Positions 8,609 through 16,154 of a stretch of DNA of 24,187 nucleotides are shown piece after piece. Where the stretch lies: NCBI GenBank assembly GCA_029263275.1, contig JAJCXU010000231.1:1-24187 (forward strand). Reading direction: 5' to 3'. The stretch is from Ilumatobacter sp. (lineage in GTDB: Bacteria; Actinomycetota; Acidimicrobiia; Acidimicrobiales; Ilumatobacteraceae). Each line of letters opens with the position of its first letter. The stretch's first letter is position 1. A program made the translations under genes and the position numbers. The notes beneath the pieces were generated by a model. That model saw nothing but the letters and a program-made list of their open reading frames with translations, was not told the DNA's origin and ran no database searches.

Positions 8609-11071
8609 ATGGCAGACCTCTTCCTGGGCGGCGCGATCGACCCGGCCACACACGAACGCACGACTGATGATGCATCGAGCCATGTCAGCGTGGCCACCGA
8701 CAAGCTGACGACCCATGGCGTGATCGTCGGCATGACCGGTTCGGGCAAGACCGGTCTCGGGGTGATCGTCATCGAAGAAGCGCTGCAGGCGGGACTCCCG
8801 GTCATCGCAATCGATCCAAAGGGCGACCTGACCAACCTCTGCCTCACGTTCCCGAACCTCGCACCCGCCGACTTCAGGCCGTGGATCGATGAGGCGCAAG
8901 CCAAGAACGCCGACCAGACACCCGACGAGTTCGCTGCGAGCCAATCTGAGTTCTGGACGAAGGGGCTCGGCGGCTGGGGACTCAGCGGTGCCGACATCGG
9001 CAACCTGCGCGCGAAGACCGACTTCACGATCTACACGCCCGGGTCCAACTCCGGTGTTGCGTTGAACATCGTCGGGTCACTGCAAGTACCGGCCGATCTC
9101 AGTGATGCCGAGATCGTCGGCGACGAGATCGAGGGCTACGTCACAGGTCTGCTCGGGCTGGTCGACGTCGATGCCGATCCGCTGTCGAGCCGCGAGCACA
9201 TCCTGCTGTCGAACCTCATCAACCATTCGTGGCAGGCGGGCAAGGCAATCGACTTGATGACACTGGTCGGGCAAGTCGCAACGCCGCCGATTCGCAAGCT
9301 CGGCGTATTCGAGCTCGACCAATTCTTCCCCGAGTCCGACCGGATGGCCTTGGCCATGAAGCTCAACGGGCTCCTCGCGTCCCCGTCATTCGCCGCATGG
9401 GGCGCGGGCGCTCCGCTCGACATCCAATCGATGCTCTACGCGCCCGACGGCAAGCCGCGATGCGCCATCATCACCACCGCGCATCTGTCCGACACGGAGC
9501 GCCAGTTCGTCACGTCGCTCGTGCTGTCGAAGCTGGTCACATGGATGCGGGCCCAGAGCGGCACGACCGACCTGCGAGCGATGCTCTACATGGACGAAGT
9601 CGCCGGCTACTTGCCACCGACGGCGAACCCGCCGACCAAGAAGCCAATCATGATGCTGATGAAGCAGGCCCGCGCCTTCGGCGACGGCGTGGTGCTGTCG
9701 ACACAGAACCCCGTCGACATCGACTACAAGGCAATCTCGAATGCGGGTACCTGGATGATCGGTCGGCTCCAGACCGACCGCGACAAGGCTCGCCTGCTCG
9801 ACGGGATGTCGTCAGCTGCGGGCGGTGTCGACATCGGAGCGGTTGGTGACACCATTTCCGGGCTCGGCAAGCGCGAGTTCATGCTGCGTCGCGCCGGCAA
9901 GGACCAGCCGGAAGTCTTCACGACACGTTGGGCGATGTCCTACCTGCGTGGCCCGATGACCCGCGATCAGATCGACACGATGATGGCCCCGACCAAAGCG
10001 GCGGGCGCTCCTGCACCGGTCGCTACTCCGGCTGCTCCGGTCGGAATGGCCACGCCCGCGTCGACGCCCGCAGCGGCTCCGGCAGCAGTCCCGGCGGCTG
10101 CTCCGGCCACTGAGCTGGGCGACGATGAGAGCGGGATCATACCGGACGTGGCTGACGGTCGGCCGGTTCGCTACGTCGATGTCGCCGCGCCGTGGCTCGG
10201 CGACGTCGGCGGCGATGATCGAGGCGAGCGCTACGAAGCTGCGGTGGTCGCGCGAGTTGCTCTGCGCTACGACGAGACCAAGGCCGATCTGATTCACGAC
10301 GACGAGTATGAGGCCGTGTTGTTCCCGCTTGGCGAGCAGATCGATGCCACTCAGATTCTGCAGGTCGACTACGACGACCGCGACCTCCGGATCAATGCGC
10401 CCGACAAGGTCGTGTATCGGCTGACCGACGCGAAGATCGCGAACAAGACTTTCTGGACACAGGTCGAACGCGAGATCAGGGACCAGCTCGTCCGAACCCT
10501 CAACCTCGAACTTCCCGCGAACACCGGGCTGAAGCTCTTCGGGCGCCCCGCCGAGGAAGCCGACGCATTCGAGGCCCGATGCTTGAAGGTTGCCGACGAC
10601 AAGGCTGACGCCGAGATCGCCAAGCTGCGCGACAAGTACGAAACCAAGGCGAAGTCCTTGCGCGACAAGATCGAGGCGTCCGAAGACCGCATCGAAGAAC
10701 TCGAAGAACAGACGAAAGGCAAGCGCAACAGTGAGCTGTTGTCGACGGCCGGTTCCGTGCTCGGCGGGTTGCTGGGCGGCCGCAAGAGCAAGGGCGGCCT
10801 CCTCGGCGGCCTCCTCGGCAAGGCCGGAACTGCCGCACGTCGCCGGGGCACCACCAAAGCTTCCGCACAGCGTTTGGAAACCGCGGAGAACAAGATGGAA
10901 CGCCTCGTCGAACAAGTCGAAGACCTCGAGATCGAACTCGAAGAAGAAGTCACCGAGATCGACGCCAAGTGGATGGAACTCGCCAAGAACATCACGACGC
11001 TCAACGTCGGCTTGGAGAAGACCGACGTCAAGGTCACACAGCTCGTCTGCGCCTGGGTTCCGGTCTCCTAG
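8609..11071 (+). CDS. HerA-like P-loop ATPase with C-terminal coiled coils
   Basis: The 820-residue product is a HerA/FtsK-superfamily ATPase. Walker A is GMTGSGKTGLG (41-50), Walker B is MLYMDEV (Asp329, Glu330), and a downstream sensor-like strand reads VVLSTQNPVDID, followed by an arginine-rich RLQTDRDKARLLDG. A flexible Ala/Pro/Val linker covers about 463-505. The C-terminal part has a beta-rich module (RYVDVAAPWLGD onward), a coiled coil (about 665-705), a Gly-rich hydrophobic segment (GSVLGGLLGGRKSKGGLLGG, about 714-735) and a second coiled coil (about 749-807). There is no NurA nuclease or conjugation gene nearby, so a role in DNA end resection or transfer is not supported by context. 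It likely forms hexamers. A transporter gene starts 6 nt after its stop. The longer frame back to 8357 is antisense to DUF2461 and is discarded. Confidence 0.88.
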   Translation: MADLFLGGAIDPATHERTTDDASSHVSVATDKLTTHGVIVGMTGSGKTGLGVIVIEEALQAGLPVIAIDPKGDLTNLCLTFPNLAPADFRPWIDEAQAKNADQTPDEFAASQSEFWTKGLGGWGLSGADIGNLRAKTDFTIYTPGSNSGVALNIVGSLQVPADLSDAEIVGDEIEGYVTGLLGLVDVDADPLSSREHILLSNLINHSWQAGKAIDLMTLVGQVATPPIRKLGVFELDQFFPESDRMALAMKLNGLLASPSFAAWGAGAPLDIQSMLYAPDGKPRCAIITTAHLSDTERQFVTSLVLSKLVTWMRAQSGTTDLRAMLYMDEVAGYLPPTANPPTKKPIMMLMKQARAFGDGVVLSTQNPVDIDYKAISNAGTWMIGRLQTDRDKARLLDGMSSAAGGVDIGAVGDTISGLGKREFMLRRAGKDQPEVFTTRWAMSYLRGPMTRDQIDTMMAPTKAAGAPAPVATPAAPVGMATPASTPAAAPAAVPAAAPATELGDDESGIIPDVADGRPVRYVDVAAPWLGDVGGDDRGERYEAAVVARVALRYDETKADLIHDDEYEAVLFPLGEQIDATQILQVDYDDRDLRINAPDKVVYRLTDAKIANKTFWTQVEREIRDQLVRTLNLELPANTGLKLFGRPAEEADAFEARCLKVADDKADAEIAKLRDKYETKAKSLRDKIEASEDRIEELEEQTKGKRNSELLSTAGSVLGGLLGGRKSKGGLLGGLLGKAGTAARRRGTTKASAQRLETAENKMERLVEQVEDLEIELEEEVTEIDAKWMELAKNITTLNVGLEKTDVKVTQLVCAWVPVS

Positions 11072-11077
11072 AGACCG

Positions 11078-12013
11078 ATGGCCTCTCGATCTCCCCGGAG
11101 CAACCCAGCCTCCGGGCTGTCGCCGAACGCGCTCGGCGCGCTCTACATGGTGATTGGCTCGCTCGGCTATGTCGTGAACGACGCGTTGGTCCGCGTCGCC
11201 ACCGAGGACGGAGTGGACGTGTACCAGGCGGTGTGCCTGCGGGGCATCACGATGGCAGTCCTGTTCGCCGGAATCAGCCGTGCACGCGGTGAATGGATCA
11301 CCCGCGAGCAACTCACACGCCCGCTCCTGACACGCGTCGCAGCTGAACTCGTTGCCACGTCGTTGTTCTTCGGTGCGCTCGTACATCTCGACTTCGCAAA
11401 CGCGCAGACGATTCTCCTGCTCGTTCCCTTCGCCGTGACCCTGGTCGCGGCATTGGTACTCCGCGAGGCCGTGACTGCTCGCCACTACGCGGCCGTCGTC
11501 GCAGGGTTCGTCGGCGTGCTGCTCGTGGTTCAACCGGCCACCGATGGGTTCTCGCTCTGGTCGATCGCCGTCGTCGGCAGCGCCGCGGGCATGACCGTGC
11601 GCGAATTCGCCACCAGACGGGTGCCGAGCACCGTGCCCGCGTCGTCGATTGCCCTCGTCACCGCCGGGTCGCTCACCGTGCTCACGGGAGTCATTGCGAT
11701 GTTCACCGGCTGGAACGCCATCACCCTCAAGGCGGCGCTCTTGATCCTGCTGGCGTCGATGTGCCTCATCGTCGGCTACGTCTTCACCATCCAAACCGTT
11801 CGGGTTGGCGATCTCAGCGTCTCAGCACCATTCCGCTATGCGGCACTCATCGGCGCCGTCGTCATCGGTTCACTCTTCTTCGATGAGATCCCGAACGCGC
11901 TCACGATCACGGGTTGTTCGGTCATTCTCCTCGCTGGCTTGTACGCGATCAGCCTCGAACGCCGCAACGTGGCCGCAGCAAAGCTGGTCACGCTGCACCG
12001 CACTGGCCTCTAG
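11078..12013 (+). CDS. EamA/DMT-family membrane transporter
   Basis: The 311-residue protein has about ten hydrophobic helices arranged as two five-helix halves, as in drug/metabolite transporters with two EamA domains. Characteristic pieces are NALGALYMVIGSLGYVVNDA at the first helix, the acidic-Arg ends of helix 4 (LVLREAVTARHYAAVVAGFVGV) and the paired element in the second half (GSLFFDEIPNALTITGCSVILLAG). The substrate cannot be predicted; members export amino acids, purines or other metabolites. The ATG lies 6 nt after the ATPase stop, so the two are probably one transcript. Its TAG stop codon doubles as the start of a TAGCCT box before the tRNA. Confidence 0.9.
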   Translation: MASRSPRSNPASGLSPNALGALYMVIGSLGYVVNDALVRVATEDGVDVYQAVCLRGITMAVLFAGISRARGEWITREQLTRPLLTRVAAELVATSLFFGALVHLDFANAQTILLLVPFAVTLVAALVLREAVTARHYAAVVAGFVGVLLVVQPATDGFSLWSIAVVGSAAGMTVREFATRRVPSTVPASSIALVTAGSLTVLTGVIAMFTGWNAITLKAALLILLASMCLIVGYVFTIQTVRVGDLSVSAPFRYAALIGAVVIGSLFFDEIPNALTITGCSVILLAGLYAISLERRNVAAAKLVTLHRTGL

Positions 12014-12016
12014 CCT
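12011..12016 (+). promoter_or_regulatory. candidate -10 box for tRNA (TAGCCT), overlapping the transporter stop codon
   Basis: TAGCCT begins with the transporter stop codon and ends 10 nt before the tRNA 5' end. It overlaps the perfect palindrome GCCTGGCCAGGC (12013-12024), which fills the space up to the tRNA and could be an operator or simply chance. No clear -35 is visible. Confidence 0.4.
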
Positions 12017-12026
12017 GGCCAGGCAC

Positions 12027-12100
12027 GCCGACGTAGCCCAATTGGCAGAGGCACAGGCTTTAGGTGCCTGTCAGTGCGGGTTCGAGTCCCGCCGTCGGCA
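12027..12100 (+). tRNA. tRNA with Leu anticodon UAG and a short (class I) variable arm
   Basis: A complete cloverleaf: acceptor stem GCCGACG/CGTCGGC with discriminator A at 12100, T8, a three-pair D stem GCC/GGC with GG in the loop, anticodon stem CAGGC/GCCTG with loop TTTAGGT (anticodon TAG at 12061-12063, G37), variable arm TCAGT of only 5 nt, and T arm GCGGG-TTCGAGT-CCCGC. Tertiary pairs T8-A14, A15-T48 and GG/TTC are all possible. The 3' CCA is not encoded. By anticodon it reads CUA (and by wobble other CUN) codons as leucine. Standard bacterial tRNA-Leu has a long variable arm of more than 10 nt, so the charging identity deserves checking. Confidence 0.93.
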
Positions 12101-12101
12101 C

Positions 12102-12107
12102 TAGCCT
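12102..12107 (+). promoter_or_regulatory. candidate leaderless -10 box for the EEP-family gene (TAGCCT)
   Basis: TAGCCT starts 2 nt after the tRNA discriminator base and ends 6 nt before the GTG start at 12114. It is the same hexamer and spacing as at clpP. Confidence 0.5.
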
Positions 12108-12113
12108 CACAGC

Positions 12114-13070
12114 GTGGAATCTGGCGGCCTTCGGCGGGCATGCGAACTCGCCGGCTGGCTGGCAACCGCTGCGGCGGGTCTCCTCCTGCTGACGCAAACG
12201 TTCGGATGGAACGGCTCCCAGTTCGTCGCCACGATGCAGGCGCTCACCCCGTATCTCCTGCTGACTGCTGTCCCCGTCGCGGGGCTCGCCCGCTGGGCGA
12301 CTGCCGACCGGCTTGCCGTCACAGCAAGCCTGGTTGGCGTGGGTGGCTTGATCCTGGCGGCGCCTCTGGTCTTTGCCGCTGGGCCTCCTGCTCCCGACCC
12401 AGCCGCAACGGAAGTGACGGTCGCCGCCGTCAACCTCTTCTTCTCCAACCCGGTCGTCGACGACGCCGCCACGGCCCTCCTCGCGCACGATGCCGATGCC
12501 ATCGTCTTCAGTGAGTTCACCGCGGAGCATCAGGTGGCGCTGCGTGCGCACCCGTTGTCGGTGGCGTATCCGTACAAGATCGAACGAGTGGGGCTATTCG
12601 CTGGCGGCATGGCGCTCTGGAGCCGGTACCCGATCAAGGAGGGCGAGCGGCCAGACACCGTGAACTACACCCTCGACATCACCATGGAAGGGCCGGATGG
12701 GCCAGTTCGGCTCCTCGGCGTGCACCCACCGACACCGATTTCATTCTTCGACGGATGGGTCGAGGATCTCGCGACCTTTGGCGGGCTCGGCGCCGACGCC
12801 CGCCAGCCCACACTGATCATCGGCGACTTCAATGCCTCGTACTGGCACCCGCCGTTCCGCGACCTCCTCCGCCAAGGATTCACCGACGCACACACGGCGC
12901 ACGATCGCGGGTTCTCCACGTCGTGGCCGACCGACCGGTGGTTTCCGAGCTTCGTTCGGCTTGATCATGCATTGACCGGGAACGGCCTCACCTCGACGGA
13001 GGTCGAGGACTTCACTGTGCCCGGGAGCGATCACCGGGGCCTGGTGGTCAGCGTTGTTCCAGCGCGGTGA
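12114..13070 (+). CDS. membrane-anchored endonuclease/exonuclease/phosphatase (EEP) family protein
   Basis: 318 residues from a GTG. Three hydrophobic helices (about 11-29, 43-59 and 68-90) precede an extracytoplasmic EEP catalytic domain. The metal and catalytic residues are in order: Asn107 (VAAVNLFF), Glu134 (FSEFT), His204 (GVHPPTP), Asp238 and Asn240 (IIGDFNASYW), Asp284-His285 (RLDHAL) and Asp306-His307 (GSDHRG). This layout matches the YafD/YlqG-like group of membrane-linked EEP proteins. Likely chemistry is Mg-dependent phosphodiester or phosphomonoester hydrolysis outside the cytoplasmic membrane; the substrate (nucleic acid, lipid or sugar phosphate) is unknown. Its last 23 bp overlap the end of rdgB on the opposite strand. 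Confidence 0.87.
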   Translation: MESGGLRRACELAGWLATAAAGLLLLTQTFGWNGSQFVATMQALTPYLLLTAVPVAGLARWATADRLAVTASLVGVGGLILAAPLVFAAGPPAPDPAATEVTVAAVNLFFSNPVVDDAATALLAHDADAIVFSEFTAEHQVALRAHPLSVAYPYKIERVGLFAGGMALWSRYPIKEGERPDTVNYTLDITMEGPDGPVRLLGVHPPTPISFFDGWVEDLATFGGLGADARQPTLIIGDFNASYWHPPFRDLLRQGFTDAHTAHDRGFSTSWPTDRWFPSFVRLDHALTGNGLTSTEVEDFTVPGSDHRGLVVSVVPAR

Positions 13071-13626
13071 GCAGCGCCGAGAAGGCCCGACCGCGGTGTG
13101 AAATCGCGTGTTTGGCCGTCGAGGACATCTCGCCGAAGGTCAACCCATCCGCTTCGTCCGGTGCGAAGATTGCGTCGTATCCGAACCCGACGTCGCCGCG
13201 CTCAGACTGTGCGATCTGTCCCGGACACACGCCTTCGACTGCCACTTCGGTGCCGTCCGGCCAGACGACCATCGCGACCGTCATGAATCGAGCCCCACGC
13301 TGTTCGACCCCGCTCAACTCCTCGATCATCTTGGCCCGGTTGTCCGCGTAGCTGCACCCCTCCCCCGCATACCGCGCGGTAAACACACCGGGGCGGTCAT
13401 CGAGCGCATCGACGAACAGTCCGGTGTCGTCAGCAACTGCGGGCAGTCCAGTTGCAGCGACAATCGCTGCCGCCTTCAGTCGAGCGTTGCCAACGAGTGT
13501 GTCCGCGTCTTCGACGACGTCGGGGACGTCTGCCGGACGCGGCAGCAGATCAACGACACCAGCCAGGAGTTCTTGAATCTCGGCGACCTTGTCGGGGTTG
13601 GCCGACGCGCAGACGAACTGGAGCAT
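13048..13626 (-). CDS. rdgB: RdgB/HAM1-family non-canonical purine NTP pyrophosphatase
   Basis: Hydrolyses dITP, ITP and XTP to the monophosphate plus pyrophosphate, keeping deaminated purines out of DNA and RNA. The 192-residue length is typical. Diagnostic segments: CASANPDKVAEIQ (substrate loop, usually SxNxxKxxE), NARLKAAAIVAATGLPAVADDTGL with the catalytic Asp pair, YAGEG, RGDVGFGYDAIF and AISHRGRA at the end. The ATG at 13626 gives the family N-terminus; an in-frame ATG further upstream (13707) lies within rph. It follows rph by 7 nt and is probably translated from the same mRNA. The rph-rdgB order is also found in M. tuberculosis (Rv1340-Rv1341). Confidence 0.96.
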   Translation of the reverse strand: MLQFVCASANPDKVAEIQELLAGVVDLLPRPADVPDVVEDADTLVGNARLKAAAIVAATGLPAVADDTGLFVDALDDRPGVFTARYAGEGCSYADNRAKMIEELSGVEQRGARFMTVAMVVWPDGTEVAVEGVCPGQIAQSERGDVGFGYDAIFAPDEADGLTFGEMSSTAKHAISHRGRAFSALLTALEQR

Positions 13627-13633
13627 GGTTCGA

Positions 13634-14404
13634 TCAGCGCGCAGCGCGAGCCGACGGTGCTTCGGCGACCAGCGCGGCCTGCGCATCGGTAATCGTGGCC
13701 AGCCCACCTTCGGCCAGACCGAGCAGCGAGTCGAGCTGCGAGCGGCTGAAGGTCATCCCCTCAGCAGTTCCCTGCACCTCGACGAAGCTGGCGTCGCCGC
13801 CAGCGACTGGCCGCAGCATCACGACGTTCATGTCGACCTCGGCAGTGGAGTCCTCGACGTAGGGCAGGTCGAGCACCGGTGCGCCACCCACGATGCCGAC
13901 ACTGATCGCCGAGCAGAACGAGTGCAACGGGTTCGCGGCGAGGTCACCCCGCATCACGACGCGTTGGAGCGCATCGTGCAACGCGACGAATCCGCCGCAG
14001 ATGCTGGCGGTTCGGGTGCCACCGTCGGCTTGCAGGACGTCACAGTCGACGATGACTTGGCGTTCGCCGAGTGCTTCCATGTCACAAGCCGCACGCAGTG
14101 AGCGGCCGATCAGCCGCTGGATCTCGACGGTGCGACCGCTCTGCTTGCCCTTGGCGGCCTCGCGGTTGATGCGTTCGGGAGACGCTCCGGGCAGCATCGA
14201 ATACTCGGCGGTGACCCAGCCCTTGCCGGACCCACGCATCCAACGCGGGACATCTTCGTCGATCGACGCCGTGCACAACACGCGGGTGTTGCCGAACGAC
14301 ACGAGAACCGAACCGTCGGCCATCTCGGTGAAGTCTCGCTGGAACGAGAACGGTCGGAGTTCGTCGGCGGAGCGACCGTCGGGGCGTGATGCAGATCCTG
14401 TCAT
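13634..14404 (-). CDS. rph: ribonuclease PH
   Basis: Phosphorolytic 3'-5' exoribonuclease that trims tRNA 3' ends, forming a hexameric ring. The 256-residue length fits. Family motifs: [26 protein letters not shown] N-terminus (RPDGR just before it), [13 protein letters not shown], the phosphate-binding [32 protein letters not shown] and AEVDMNVVM. The ATG at 14404 has a TACGTT box 7 nt upstream and matches the expected start; an in-frame ATG at 14566 falls inside murI. The gene sits between murI and rdgB, all on the minus strand. Confidence 0.97.
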   Translation of the reverse strand: MTGSASRPDGRSADELRPFSFQRDFTEMADGSVLVSFGNTRVLCTASIDEDVPRWMRGSGKGWVTAEYSMLPGASPERINREAAKGKQSGRTVEIQRLIGRSLRAACDMEALGERQVIVDCDVLQADGGTRTASICGGFVALHDALQRVVMRGDLAANPLHSFCSAISVGIVGGAPVLDLPYVEDSTAEVDMNVVMLRPVAGGDASFVEVQGTAEGMTFSRSQLDSLLGLAEGGLATITDAQAALVAEAPSARAAR

Positions 14405-14411
14405 GGCCCGC

Positions 14412-14417
14412 AACGTA
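14412..14417 (-). promoter_or_regulatory. candidate leaderless -10 box for rph (TACGTT)
   Basis: On the minus strand TACGTT ends 7 nt before the rph ATG, inside the 25-nt murI-rph gap. It suggests an internal promoter so that rph-rdgB can be made apart from murI. Confidence 0.45.
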
Positions 14418-14429
14418 GCGGCTCCGCGG

Positions 14430-15257
14430 TCAGTCTGTGCCTGGCACAGACTGACCGGGGGCGGGTGGCCAGGGTTCGGTTTCATCGAGTTCGGGGCCGA
14501 GCAGCTGGCGACCGAGTTCGCGGAACTCGTCGATGTCTCCACTCGACGCGAAGCGGTGTGTGCCACGCCGGTCGCCGCTACGAAGCAGGCCCATGTCGGC
14601 GAGCTGACGCTGCACGGCGAACGCCGTCTCGTCAGCGGAGCTGACCAGGGTGACGCCTTGGCCCATCACGTCGCCAATCGTGCGCGCCAGAAACGGATAG
14701 TGGGTGCAACCCAACAGCAGTGCATCGACATCGGCATCGCGCACTGGGGCGAGCAACCGCTCGGCGAGAACCATCACTTCGTCGCCCACGGTTTGACCGC
14801 GCTCGACGAACTCGACGAAGCCCGGACACGCCGCGCTCGAGAGTGTCACCGGCGCTCCGCTCGCCGCGATGGCTCGGACGTACGCACCCGACGAGACGGT
14901 GCCGACGGTCCCGATCACGCTGACGCGGCCGGTTGCTGTGGTGCGCACCAGTGCCTGGGCACCGGGCGCGATGACGTCGATGACTGGCACGTCGAGTTCG
15001 TCACGTAGCGCATCGAGGCCCGCAGCCGTTGCCGTGTTGCACGCAACAACGATTGCCTTGGCGTGATAGTCGTCAACCAAGCTGTGGGCGAGCTCACGGG
15101 CGTACCCGCGCACGTCGTCGAGTGGCTTGGACCCGTACGGATAGCGGCCAGTGTCGCCGATGTAGACAAGATCTTCGGCGGGCAGCAGGTCGATCGTCGC
15201 CCGGGCAACGGTCAACCCACCGAAGCCTGAATCGAACATCCCAATCGGCCGGTCCAC
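14430..15257 (-). CDS. murI: glutamate racemase
   Basis: Cofactor-independent racemase making D-glutamate for peptidoglycan. The two catalytic cysteines are present: Cys73 in VVACNTATA and Cys184 in [11 protein letters not shown]. The N-terminal [13 protein letters not shown] and the [10 protein letters not shown] segment (substrate binding) are intact; 275 residues is normal. The start is a GTG, with a TACGCT box 8 nt upstream lying just before the stop of the preceding membrane-protein gene, so the gene may have its own leaderless promoter. Position between cysM-side genes and rph matches the M. tuberculosis order (Rv1338). Confidence 0.97.
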   Translation of the reverse strand: MDRPIGMFDSGFGGLTVARATIDLLPAEDLVYIGDTGRYPYGSKPLDDVRGYARELAHSLVDDYHAKAIVVACNTATAAGLDALRDELDVPVIDVIAPGAQALVRTTATGRVSVIGTVGTVSSGAYVRAIAASGAPVTLSSAACPGFVEFVERGQTVGDEVMVLAERLLAPVRDADVDALLLGCTHYPFLARTIGDVMGQGVTLVSSADETAFAVQRQLADMGLLRSGDRRGTHRFASSGDIDEFRELGRQLLGPELDETEPWPPAPGQSVPGTD

Positions 15258-15265
15258 GGCCGATG

Positions 15266-15271
15266 AGCGTA
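15266..15271 (-). promoter_or_regulatory. candidate leaderless -10 box for murI (TACGCT)
   Basis: On the minus strand TACGCT ends 8 nt before the murI GTG. Confidence 0.45.
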
Positions 15272-15272
15272 C

Positions 15273-16154
15273 TCAGTTCCCAGCGGGAGGCGTCTCAGCA
15301 GGAGCTGGCAGCGAGTCGACCGGGGTGCCGGGCAGCGTCGTCGCCGGTGCCGTCGCTGGAGTCTGGAGTGGCTCCAAGGAGAACGGTGACAAGAACGCCA
15401 CGCCACCTTCGAGTGCATCCCATTGGACCGACGAGCTCTCGCCATCGATCCGAACGATGTAGCCGTCCTCGCGGACTCTGATGCGGTACACGCCTGACGT
15501 GTCGCTGACGAGCCGAGTGGCTTCCGCCCAGCGTTGGTGCGCAAGTGGGTGCTGGTCCTGCAACGTGGCAGCGTCCACGGACACTTCGTATACACGCTCG
15601 CCACGACTCGTGCCTTCGAGTTCCAGGCTGGTGAAGCCCAGCGTGTTCGGTGGCACGAGATCTGTCAGCACGAACGGTCCGATGCCGCTCATCAACCAAC
15701 TGGCGATGTCGCGAGTCGCTTGGACGTCACGCTCGACCCAGTCCGGTGAGCCCAACTCTCGCGTGAAGCTCCTGTCGCCGTTGATCTCGACGGCGGAGGT
15801 CTCTGCGCCCTGGGTGGATTCGATCCTGAGCTGCCACGCGTCGAGGTCGATCCAGAAATGATTCGAGTAGGCGGCGTCTTGATACGTCAATGCGAACTGA
15901 CGCCAGGGTGCGGGCGATTGCAGGCGTGCGGCTGGGAGCCCCTCGCCGAGTTCCGGAAGCGAGACTGCGAGGACGGGCGCCGCGTTGCCAGAGGCGGGAA
16001 TGCCGAGTTCCAGTTCGTCGACGCCGAACCAGCCGACGACTCCGGCGCCAGCGACCAGGGCAAAGGCCATCATCCGGCCCAACAACGAGGCGACGCCAGC
16101 GAGCGTGGACCTCGTGCGGGGCAATCCTTGAGCGGGTGTTGGTGTCGGGTTCAT
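15273..16154 (-). CDS. single-pass membrane protein with extracytoplasmic beta domain (paralogue of its upstream neighbour)
   Basis: 293 residues: a short Pro/Thr/Arg-rich cytoplasmic N-terminus, one transmembrane helix at about 29-47 (MAFALVAGAGVVGWFGV), an extracytoplasmic domain, and a Pro/Thr-rich C-terminal tail (ATAPATTLPGTPVDSLPAPA). The ectodomain contains YEVSVDAATL, AHQRWAEA and VYRIRVREDGYIVRIDG. The upstream neighbour has the same elements in the same order (YRVIIDVESF, AHQEWSRH, SRIEAWVDATGIVRQFTVDVDG). The start ATG overlaps the neighbour's stop by 4 nt (ATGA), implying translational coupling. The fold may resemble LppX/LprG-type lipid-binding domains, but this is only an impression. 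Function unknown. Confidence 0.82.
   Translation of the reverse strand: MNPTPTPAQGLPRTRSTLAGVASLLGRMMAFALVAGAGVVGWFGVDELELGIPASGNAAPVLAVSLPELGEGLPAARLQSPAPWRQFALTYQDAAYSNHFWIDLDAWQLRIESTQGAETSAVEINGDRSFTRELGSPDWVERDVQATRDIASWLMSGIGPFVLTDLVPPNTLGFTSLELEGTSRGERVYEVSVDAATLQDQHPLAHQRWAEATRLVSDTSGVYRIRVREDGYIVRIDGESSSVQWDALEGGVAFLSPFSLEPLQTPATAPATTLPGTPVDSLPAPAETPPAGN

Noticed and set aside
9812..11794. 660-codon minus-strand frame opposite the HerA-like ATPase and transporter
   Set aside because: Low-complexity, Arg/Gly/His/Glu-rich translation with no domain, mirrored from well-supported genes with intact motifs; long antisense frames are common at this GC content.
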